From positions 1 to 5,354 of the forward strand of contig JALHTB010000058.1 in the NCBI GenBank assembly GCA_022865625.1: DNA of 5,354 nt, in the 5' to 3' direction. The notes beneath the pieces were generated by a model. That model saw only the letters and a program-made list of their open reading frames with translations, did no database searches and was not told where the DNA came from. This DNA is from Candidatus Bathyarchaeota archaeon (GTDB lineage: Archaea > Thermoproteota > Bathyarchaeia > 40CM-2-53-6 > FEN-987). The translations under genes were made by a program, and so were the position numbers. This document shows, piece after piece, positions 1 through 4,919 of the stretch (the first letter of the stretch is position 1; every line of letters begins with the position of its first letter).

Positions 1-1090
1 CCACGATCCGTGCGTACAACTCAAAGTCAAAGATGACACCGAGATCGATCGGATTGGTCAGCGCAATAACATCGGCGGGAAAAAGCGCGCGCACGCGCTC
101 GATGAACTCGTCGGGTAGGGCAGCCAATTGGAAGCCGTATCTCTCGGCGGCGTCCGCCGCGATTACGGCGTGACCACCGGAACGCGAGATGACAACTAGT
201 CTGTTCCCTCGGACTGGCGGGAGGGTCAGTCCTTGCGCGATGGCCACCGACTCGCGGAAGTCTTCTGGGCGGAAGATGCCTACTTGACGAAAAGCTGCGC
301 TCACGATCCGATCGTCGTCTGCCAGTGCTGCTGTGTGAGAGAGAGCGACGCGACGGCTGGCCTGCCCTCGATTGACCTTGTGGACGATGATGGGTTTTGC
401 GGAAGAGCGAGCCAGATCCATCAGTTTTCTTCCGTCACCAATTGACTCGAGATACAAGCAGACGATTTTCGTGCCGGGGTCCTGTAAGAGATACGCCAAG
501 TAGTCTGTCTCGTCCAAGTCAGTCTTGTTGCCGATACTGACCGCCTTGTTGACTCCCACCCCGGCCGTGCAGAGTCGATCCACGTACGTGAGCGAGACTC
601 CGCCGCTCTGAGACACCACCGATGCTGGGCCGAGCCGTGCGGTAACAGTAGACATGGACCCGAAAGGCAGGCACAATCCAGTCTCAAGATTGATGACGCT
701 GATGCAGTTGGGGCCGACAAACCGTATGTCCCATTCGCGAGCGATCTCCAGAAGCCGTTGCTCCAATCGGAGCCCCTCTTGGGAAAACTCGCTGAAGCCG
801 CCGGACTCGATGACAATACGGCGAATGCCCTTTCGACCACACGCTTCCATGAAATCGGGCACGGTAGCCGCTGGCGTGAGGATCACCGCCAAGTCGAGCC
901 CATCAGGAACCTGATCGAGCGAGGTGGCGATGGGAATTCCATGGACGCTTCCCTCTTTCCGTCCAACCGCGAACAGCCTACCCTTGTAACCAAAAGTGCA
1001 AAGGTTGGCTATGATGGTACGAGCTAGGTTTTCCTGTCGTTCCGAGACACCGATGACGACGATGCTGTTGGGGTAAAAGATGCGCTGCAT
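1..1090 (-). CDS. ADP-forming acyl-CoA synthetase (acetate--CoA ligase family), alpha-type domains, C-terminus off the window
   Basis: This frame is open from the start at 1090 to the left edge (363 residues). It encodes an NDP-forming acyl-CoA synthetase, which interconverts acyl-CoA + ADP + Pi with the free acid + CoA + ATP in the cytosol. A CoA-binding Rossmann domain (about 5-130) begins RIFYPNSIVVIGVSE and ends in GPNC (126-129). A succinyl-CoA-ligase-like domain follows with SQSGG (160-164), IGNKTDLDETDYL (186-198) and YLES, whose Glu215 sits where the family has a catalytic Glu. The phospho-histidine candidate is His252 in SHT, close to the family position near residue 257. The second ligase domain has SGGH (304-307) and TNPIDLG (345-351). 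The ATG at 1090 is chosen because it directly precedes the domain; GGAGG at 1102-1106 lies 11 nt upstream. Whether an ATP-grasp beta part is fused downstream cannot be seen. The residues after His252 (SHTAALADDD) differ from the usual SHTGALAGSD. Confidence 0.93.
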   Translation of the reverse strand, partial: MQRIFYPNSIVVIGVSERQENLARTIIANLCTFGYKGRLFAVGRKEGSVHGIPIATSLDQVPDGLDLAVILTPAATVPDFMEACGRKGIRRIVIESGGFSEFSQEGLRLEQRLLEIAREWDIRFVGPNCISVINLETGLCLPFGSMSTVTARLGPASVVSQSGGVSLTYVDRLCTAGVGVNKAVSIGNKTDLDETDYLAYLLQDPGTKIVCLYLESIGDGRKLMDLARSSAKPIIVHKVNRGQASRRVALSHTAALADDDRIVSAAFRQVGIFRPEDFRESVAIAQGLTLPPVRGNRLVVISRSGGHAVIAADAAERYGFQLAALPDEFIERVRALFPADVIALTNPIDLGVIFDFELYARIV

Positions 1091-1267
1091 CGAGTGGATA
1101 TCCTCCGCTGGCGCCAGATCATGGCGGCGGCAAGAGAAAAAGCAATGCGTGCTGCTGCTGACTATCCAGTCTGTGTAGGAGTTCCCGTTGGGAGATGCTC
1201 CCCGTGACGAATGGGAGCAAGCGTTTTGTGCGGGCTCGGGGTTGTGATAGCTCATGCTGGCACAACA

Positions 1268-1959
1268 ATGACCGAGCCGATGATTTCACAAGTATTCTTC
1301 GAAGTGCTCCTGAAAGTCATACCTCTCGGAATCGGTTCGGCAATCTCGCCTGTGATTCTTGGAGTCACATTGACCCTGTTGGCAAGGAAAGCCTATCTCA
1401 GGAAGCGCGCGACCGCCTATCTGGCTGGCGCCGTCTTGTTGTCATCTTGGCAACGGTCAGCTCAGCTATCGGCACTGGCACAGTGAGTGTCAAAAAGTCG
1501 ACCGGTCAGTTTTCCGCAGTCCTCGATATCTTCGTCGGCTCCCTGCTCATAGGTTTCGGAATCAAATCCGCACTTGAGAAACGATCACAGAAAGGCCAGA
1601 AACCTCCTGTTCATGGTACAGCATCTTCTGCCCGGTTCGCAAGATGGTTCCTGCTCGGATTCGTCCTGAATATCACCAACTTTGATGCTGTGCTGCTCAA
1701 TGTCATGGCCACAAGAGAAATCTTTCAGGCCGGACTCCTCCTTGCTGGCGCGGTTCTCCTGACCGCGGTCTGTGACATCTTCTTCCTCCTTCCCATAGTC
1801 TTGCTAATTTCAGTGTACTTGGTCGCTCCAGATGCTGCCGAGAAGGTCGTAAGCCCGATTGCAGCTGCCTCCGAGAAATACGGCAGATACCTGGTTATGA
1901 TGATTCTTCTTGCCTTCGGCATCTACCTGCTTTGGAGAGGGCTAGGAATATTGATCTAG
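1268..1959 (+). pseudogene. GAP-family (Sap/LysE-like) integral membrane protein, frameshifted
   Basis: Two overlapping frames together give one membrane protein of about 230 residues, the usual GAP-family length. The first frame (from ATG 1268 or 1280) carries the first helix and the family's PLGIGSAISPVI stretch, then a basic loop and TAYLAGAVL. From about 1438 the homology continues one frame back as VVILATVSSAIG, then a second helix, a basic loop (EKRSQKGQK), LLGFVLNITNFDAVLL, and the last helices with the family-like LVAPDAAEKV and a final helix ending at TAG 1957-1959. Joining them needs one extra base near 1433-1441, so one base is missing here. I see no slippery heptamer, so programmed frameshifting is unlikely; it is a pseudogene or a sequence error. 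GAP proteins are thought to export or address lipids or small molecules; the substrate here is unknown. The first 80 residues of the longer reading from ATG 1195 are a shadow of the true frame. No clear ribosome binding site precedes 1268. Confidence 0.75.
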
Positions 1960-1985
1960 AGCCCCCCCGAGCCACCGAAAAGCAG

Positions 1986-2111
1986 TTCCACTGGAAAACA
2001 CACTTCAGTTTTCACGTTTCCAATGGAAGAAGTCCTCACATGTTTGCGTTCAAGTCATCGGAACTCAGGGGTTCGAATCCCCCCCTCCAGTACTCTGATC
2101 TTCCACAGGAA
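1986..2111. repeat. Three near-identical 11-bp palindromes, operator-like cluster
   Basis: TTCCACTGGAA lies at 1986-1996, TTCCAATGGAA at 2018-2028 and TTCCACAGGAA at 2101-2111. The first two are perfect palindromes around one central base, with centres 32 bp apart (about three helical turns). The third differs from the first by one base and forms the middle of a longer hairpin, TCTTCC-ACA-GGAAGA (2099-2113). A further inverted repeat, GAAAAC/GTTTTC (1994-1999 and 2008-2013), lies between the first two. I found no further copy elsewhere in the window. The one-base centre does not suit an RNA hairpin in the first two, so a protein-binding site on DNA is the better guess. The third copy overlaps the likely ribosome binding site (GGAAGAG, 2108-2114) of the SnoaL-like remnant. 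Confidence 0.5.
2067..2091 (+). pseudogene. tRNA 3'-end remnant (T-arm plus acceptor 3' strand), possible attachment-site scar
   Basis: The stretch GGGGTTCGAATCCCC (2068-2082) is a canonical tRNA T-arm: the seven-base TTCGAAT loop is closed by four G-C pairs, with A2067 against C2083 as a mismatch fifth pair. It is followed by CCTCCAG, which fits an acceptor 3' strand, and T2091 as a possible discriminator base. No CCA is encoded. The matching 5' strand (CTGGAGG), a D-arm and a credible anticodon arm are absent from the 110 bases upstream. Isolated tRNA 3' ends are typical scars of tRNA-targeting integrases, so an old att site is the favoured inference. The amino acid identity cannot be assigned. 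Confidence 0.5.
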
Positions 2112-2121
2112 GAGTAAGCGT

Positions 2122-2339
2122 ATGAACGTCAACCAACGTCAGGAGAGAATCCGGAAAGCACATCGGACTTGGATATCGCGATCGAAAGCAACGATGTCGA
2201 ACGGGTCGTGGAGTGCTTTGCTGATGATTGTGAAATCGAGTTACTCGGGATAACGCTGAGAGGCAAAGACGGGGTCAGGAAGTGGATGGGCTGGCTCTAT
2301 CGATACTTGGACCGCATTCGACTTGTCCCCGTCACCGTC
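2122..2339 (+). pseudogene. SnoaL-like / NTF2-fold protein, N-terminal half only, frameshifted
   Basis: From ATG 2122 the frame reads MNVNQRQERIRKAHRT, a typical N-terminal helix of SnoaL-like (NTF2-superfamily) proteins. After about 2168 the homology jumps one frame back to LDIAIESNDVERVVECF, then ADDCEIELLG, RGKDGVRKWMGWLY and LVPVTV, ending near 2339. One missing base around 2167-2170 would restore the reading. These are helix 1, helix 2 and the first strands of the fold; full members run about 120-130 residues, so the last 50-60 residues (the main beta-sheet) are missing. After 2339 the frame becomes Ser/Pro/His-rich and no longer protein-like. GGAAGAG (2108-2114) is a likely ribosome binding site, 7 nt before the ATG and inside a hairpin. 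Family members are small enzymes or binding proteins; no function can be given for this remnant. Confidence 0.55.
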
Positions 2340-2342
2340 ACG

Positions 2343-2414
2343 ACCTTCCATCACTTGCCCTGCTATGGTTTTTCCAGCAAGATCCTCGATGCACCTCTCC
2401 ATCGTTCTCAACAT
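2343..2414 (-). pseudogene. Possible N-terminal gene fragment, unknown protein
   Basis: On the minus strand, ATG 2414 (or ATG 2402) opens a short stretch with protein-like composition, containing ERCIEDLAGK and QVMEG. It then runs straight into the antisense of the SnoaL-like remnant and turns into a low-complexity shadow. The first 24 residues look like the start of a helical domain, but I cannot name the family with confidence. If it is real, it is the 5' piece of a gene whose remainder was lost at the same point where the SnoaL-like gene stops. It could also be a chance reading. Confidence 0.25.
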
Positions 2415-2512
2415 TCCACGTTCAGCAGCCCCCAATGCACATCCTCAATTCAAAACCCGAGAAGTCCAAAGCCTCAAATGCCTTTCCTTGTAGCATTCTC
2501 GAGTTGCGAATC

Positions 2513-2731
2513 TTGACATGCTATTTCAGACATCTGGAACAGACATTCAAGAGAGCTGGAATAGAGGTCACACGAGAGAACAAGAGGGAAATCGACAAAG
2601 TGATTCACAACGTTGTCGAGACAAGGTACAAGAATTTTGCGCATGCTTGGAAAGAAGTGAAGAAGAGAATAGCAGAAGACGAAGACGGATTCATTGCTGA
2701 GATCAAGAAAGAGCTGACCAAGCGCCCGTAG
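2513..2731 (+). CDS. Small charged conserved archaeal-type protein, function unknown
   Basis: This is a 72-residue, soluble, highly charged and mostly helical protein. It begins YFRHLEQTFKRAGIEVT, continues with RENKREIDKVIH and a central AWKEVKKRIAED, and ends with FIAEIKKELTK. It resembles small uncharacterised proteins I recall from euryarchaea with an AGI-x-VT-x-EN-K pattern and a following WKxVKKRI-AEDE motif; in those I recall YKNC where this one has YKNF, so a Cys may have been lost. The start is uncertain. TTG 2513 is the first start codon that leaves only three residues before YFRHLEQ, while the nearby ATG 2518 is in another frame; a one-base insertion after that ATG could explain this. 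No ribosome binding site is visible. It is convergent with the NikR-like gene. No function is proposed. Confidence 0.7.
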   Translation: MTCYFRHLEQTFKRAGIEVTRENKREIDKVIHNVVETRYKNFAHAWKEVKKRIAEDEDGFIAEIKKELTKRP

Positions 2732-2799
2732 AGAAGGAGCAAGTCCCCACAATCCACCAAATCGGAAGAGAGAGAAAAGCTTCTACGCGTATGAGAGCT

Positions 2800-2841
2800 G
2801 CCAGAGGACTTCATGATAGCTTTCTGAATCCCTCCTCTGGC
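2800..2841. repeat. 9-bp inverted repeat between convergent genes
   Basis: GCCAGAGGA (2800-2808) is repeated in perfect inverse as TCCTCTGGC (2833-2841), with a 24-nt spacer. It sits between the stop of the small charged protein (2731) and the stop of the NikR-like gene (2865), which face each other. It could fold in the 3' ends of both transcripts. There is no following T-run, so it is not a classical intrinsic terminator; a shared 3'-end structure is only a suggestion. Confidence 0.4.
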
Positions 2842-2864
2842 TCGTCGTCCGTCGTAGTTTGCAC

Positions 2865-3284
2865 CTAGGCGATCAGCAACCTGACGAATTCAATGTCGTC
2901 CGCCTTCTGGAATACTCCTGTCATCTCTCTCACTCTATCAGCTTCACCTTCGAGCAAAAAGAGTTCCAAGCATTTGCCTTCTTTGAAACGGTTGTGCAGC
3001 TGAGTGTGGATTATGTCCAGAAACGTGTGTTTCACGTTGGTGACCAGGCTCTCCGCTTCGTGCTCATGGATTAGCAGGAGTATTCCCCTCACCTGTCCTG
3101 CAAGTGTCTCCCCCTCCTTCGACTCGGCCGCTAGCATACGTATTGCTGCTCTAATTGCTTCAGATCGACCGGAGAAACCCATTGTTTTCTGGATTCTGCG
3201 CAGTTCCTGAAGCGTCGTATCGGTCAACGAAGCACTGATTATTGGCACGCATGAAACACCTTGTTCTTCCGTTGTCTCTGCCAT
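2865..3284 (-). CDS. NikR-like ribbon-helix-helix metal-responsive regulator with an altered nickel site
   Basis: This is a DNA-binding transcription regulator of the NikR/CopG type, 139 residues from ATG 3284. An N-terminal extension precedes a ribbon-helix-helix domain (about 14-52: strand IISASL, then helix, then GRSEAIRAAIR). The C-terminal ACT-like metal domain contains LLIHEHEAESLV, CLELFLLEGEADRV and a final EFVRLLI. Aligned by spacing to E. coli NikR, His86, His97 and Cys105 match nickel ligands His76, His87 and Cys95. The fourth, His89, is Arg99 here. Ligand spacings (11 and 8) are exact, so this is a true substitution and not misalignment. The frame also allows ATG 3293 (three residues longer), but that codon lies inside the inverted repeat; ATG 3284 places the A/T-rich TATA-like block 22-29 bases upstream, as in leaderless archaeal genes. 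It is divergent from the ZIP transporter, which it probably controls together with itself. The metal it senses is unknown. Confidence 0.88.
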   Translation of the reverse strand: MAETTEEQGVSCVPIISASLTDTTLQELRRIQKTMGFSGRSEAIRAAIRMLAAESKEGETLAGQVRGILLLIHEHEAESLVTNVKHTFLDIIHTQLHNRFKEGKCLELFLLEGEADRVREMTGVFQKADDIEFVRLLIA

Positions 3285-3312
3285 TAATAACATTAAGGTT
3301 AAATGTTAATAA
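3284..3312. promoter_or_regulatory. 29-bp inverted-repeat operator overlapping both divergent promoters
   Basis: TTAATAACATT (3284-3294) and AATGTTAATAA (3302-3312) pair at 10 of 11 positions around a 7-bp spacer; the inner seven (TAACATT/AATGTTA) are perfect. The overall size resembles the 28-bp dyad operator of E. coli NikR, although the half-site sequence differs. The right arm contains GTTAATAAC, 24-32 bases before the ZIP start at 3337, where an archaeal TATA box is expected for a leaderless transcript. The same block, read in reverse, lies 22-29 bases before ATG 3284 of the regulator. A regulator bound here would block both promoters. Assignment to the NikR-like protein is an inference from position and symmetry. 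Confidence 0.65.
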
Positions 3313-3336
3313 CTCGCTGAGGACGTCCGAGCAAGA

Positions 3337-4089
3337 TTGCCGGTGATCGCTTGGATCTATTCCATAGTCAGCGTCTTCTTGATCAGCTTGGTCTCTCTGA
3401 TTGGGATTCTCACGCTCACCCTGAATAAGGATCGGCTTGCAAGACTGACTTCGTTTCTGGTGAGCTTCGCGGTGGGTGGATTGTTCGGAGACGCTTTCAT
3501 CCATCTTCTTCCAGAATCCTTTCGTGAACTCGGTACGAACTTGCCCGTTTCTCTCTATGTGATATCGGGGATTCTCATCTTCTTCGTGCTCGAGAAATTC
3601 CTGCGCTGGAGACACTGCCACATTCCCACATCAGAGGAACACATGCATCCTCTTGCCACCATCAACTTGGCGGGAGACGCTGTTCACAACCTGATAGATG
3701 GAATGCTGGTCGGAGCAAGTTACATGGTTAGCCTTCCGATTGGAATAGCGACTACGCTGGCGGTCATCATGCACGAAATACCACAGGAAGTTGGCGACTT
3801 CGGTGTGCTGATTCACGGGGGATTGTCTGTGAAGAAAGCGCTGACTTTCAACTTACTCTCTGCACTGACAGCGATGTTGGGAGCCGTTCTCGCCATTGTG
3901 ATGGGAAGTGAGATAGAGGGTTTCTCACTGTCTTTGCTACCAATAACGGCAGGCGGTTTTCTCTACATTGCAGGGTCAGACTTGATACCTGAACTTCATC
4001 ACGAAGTCAAGGCCTCAAAGTCCTTGCTACAGTTCATCATGATCCTCCTGGGCGTCGGAGTCATGGCCCTGCTGATCATTTTGGAATAG
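3337..4089 (+). CDS. ZIP-family divalent metal transporter (GufA/LIV-1-like)
   Basis: This is a 250-residue integral membrane protein of the ZIP family, which moves zinc or other divalent metals (Fe, Mn, Ni, Co) into the cytoplasm. Eight membrane segments are visible at about 5-27, 38-57, 70-90, 107-127, 133-160, 167-190, 197-215 and 229-249. The transport site is present: HNLIDG (117-122) in helix 4 and HEIPQEVGD (146-154) in helix 5; LIV-1 members have HEIPHE, so the second His is Gln150 here. The loop between helices 3 and 4 is His-rich (RWRHCH at 91-96 and HMH at 102-104), a likely metal-catching loop, and PELHHE (218-223) lies before the last helix. The frame is closed by TAA at 3310, so only TTG 3337 or GTG 3343 can start it; TTG is chosen for its TATA spacing. 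GAGG (3319-3322) is 14 nt away, too far to be a good ribosome binding site. Control by the divergent NikR-like protein is likely. Confidence 0.93.
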   Translation: MPVIAWIYSIVSVFLISLVSLIGILTLTLNKDRLARLTSFLVSFAVGGLFGDAFIHLLPESFRELGTNLPVSLYVISGILIFFVLEKFLRWRHCHIPTSEEHMHPLATINLAGDAVHNLIDGMLVGASYMVSLPIGIATTLAVIMHEIPQEVGDFGVLIHGGLSVKKALTFNLLSALTAMLGAVLAIVMGSEIEGFSLSLLPITAGGFLYIAGSDLIPELHHEVKASKSLLQFIMILLGVGVMALLIILE

Positions 4090-4413
4090 CTTCGAATTCA
4101 CTTGGGAATAGTATGAATGTTGATCGTCTCAGAATACGAGGGCGAAGGAGCAAGTGCGCACCCAATCTGAGATTGGAGACGCCCCTCCCGCACTCACCAC
4201 CCGTCAGTGGTAGCGCGTTCTCCTTGAGAGAGTTCATAGTGGTGCTCAATGACGTGACGCCGAGTCAGTTCTAGCGGGCATCGTGAGACTACAAGAGTTC
4301 ACTCGGGGAATCATTGCGGGCCAGGGAATCTGGCTCTGGTTTCTCAAAATGGGGGTGGCATTGGAACTCTCGGGACCTGATCATAGTTCCACTCTTCTAG
4401 ACTGTTTTCTGGT
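4090..4413. other. Intergenic stretch without a supportable gene
   Basis: These 324 bases separate the convergent ZIP and EF-hand-like genes. No tRNA, rRNA or recognisable protein is visible. An open frame of 53 residues (4113-4274) is Pro/Arg-rich and unlike its neighbours. Small structures are present: CAATCT-G-AGATTG near 4164-4176, TGGAAC/GTTCCA near 4360-4390, and TAGAC/GTCTA (4398-4402 and 4412-4416), which overlaps the stop of the minus-strand gene. None is a clear terminator. Confidence 0.6.
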
Positions 4414-4815
4414 CTATGTCTGTGGGCAGACGGTTTGATTCCAGCACTGGTTGCCCCGTTGTCTGCGCCCATGGCCGTTCCTGAAGTGATCACACACTCC
4501 GTCGCCATTGGCGTCAACGAAGCTAGGTCCTCGAGGAGAGATGCCGTATTGTGCCAGCAACTGGTGAATCGCGGTCGTAGTCTGCTCCTCAGTCCATCCC
4601 TCGGCAGAGGCTTGCGTTCTGATGTCCCAGATCTTCTGTCGTATCTCCGCGACCTGCTGCTCAGTCAGACCTTCAGTCCAATACGGATGTCCACATCCGC
4701 AACGATCGCCGGGGCTCGCGACTGCTAGAGGCGTTGCGTAGGCCACCAGCAGGCCGAACGCCACTATCGCAAAAATCGCTACCGCTCCTATCGGAGCCAA
4801 CAACTTACTTTCCAA
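4414..4815 (-). CDS. Small exported Cys/His-containing protein with EF-hand-like loop
   Basis: The protein has 133 residues when started at TTG 4815, which sits 6 nt behind a perfect AGGAGG (4822-4827). A longer ATG reading from 4896 adds 27 basic residues and lacks such a site, so it is less likely. Residues 8-34 form a signal peptide or membrane anchor (IGAVAIFAIVAFGLLVAYA) ending at PLAVAS. The exported part starts with CGCGHPYW (Cys39, Cys41, His43). A helical pair follows, with LTEQQVAEIRQKIWDI and GWTEEQTTTAIHQLLAQYGI (about 50-92); the LTEQQ recalls the LTxxQ motif of CpxP/Spy chaperones, but the match is too short to claim that family. Next comes DANGDGVCD (101-109), fitting the EF-hand loop DxNxDGxxD, and a His/Arg/Cys-rich tail with Cys124 and Cys130. 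Binding of calcium or another metal outside the cell is inferred. It lies downstream of the membrane protein gene on the same strand, 104 bp apart. Confidence 0.75.
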   Translation of the reverse strand: MESKLLAPIGAVAIFAIVAFGLLVAYATPLAVASPGDRCGCGHPYWTEGLTEQQVAEIRQKIWDIRTQASAEGWTEEQTTTAIHQLLAQYGISPRGPSFVDANGDGVCDHFRNGHGRRQRGNQCWNQTVCPQT

Positions 4816-4821
4816 CTTCAA

Positions 4822-4847
4822 CCTCCTGCGCTCACTGCGCAACGCAG
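4822..4847 (-). promoter_or_regulatory. Strong Shine-Dalgarno with overlapping small hairpins before a TTG start
   Basis: AGGAGG at 4822-4827 lies 6 nt before TTG 4815. Just upstream the transcript can fold CTGCG-TTG-CGCAG (4835-4847) or, instead, GCGC-AGTGA-GCGC (4828-4840). The two share bases and exclude each other. The second ends directly beside the AGGAGG. The ribosome binding site decides the start; regulation by the hairpins is only a possibility. Confidence 0.5.
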
Positions 4848-4919
4848 AATCGGACACGATTAGAAAAAGCCGTTTCCCAGAATTGTGTCCACCCAATATC
4901 CAAATTGCATCCGAAACTT

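Noticed and set aside
421..840. 139-residue open frame on the minus strand
   Set aside because: It overlaps the acyl-CoA synthetase in another frame; it is Ser/Arg-rich without domain features, while the main frame has clear family motifs.
1108..1117. Perfect 10-bp palindrome CTGGCGCCAG
   Set aside because: Several such palindromes are expected by chance in a window of this size, and it has no partner site.
1121..1207. 28-residue reading from ATG 1121
   Set aside because: It is very short and Ala-rich with no recognisable motif or ribosome binding site.
1195..1437. N-terminal 80 residues of the longer reading from ATG 1195
   Set aside because: It is a non-membrane, Ser/Arg-rich shadow of the true GAP frame, which carries the first helix from 1268.
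1433..1441. Programmed -1 frameshifting in the GAP gene
   Set aside because: There is no slippery heptamer and no obvious downstream stem to stimulate it.
1995..2091. Complete tRNA gene ending at 2091
   Set aside because: No D-arm, no acceptable anticodon arm and at best five of seven acceptor pairs could be found, so only a 3' remnant is claimed.
2733..4155. 12-base word GAAGGAGCAAGT at 2733-2744 and 4144-4155
   Set aside because: About one repeated 12-mer is expected by chance in 5 kb, and similarity fades quickly on both sides.
4113..4274. 53-residue open frame after the ZIP gene
   Set aside because: It is Pro/Arg-rich, has no recognisable similarity, lacks a ribosome binding site and its composition is unlike neighbouring proteins.
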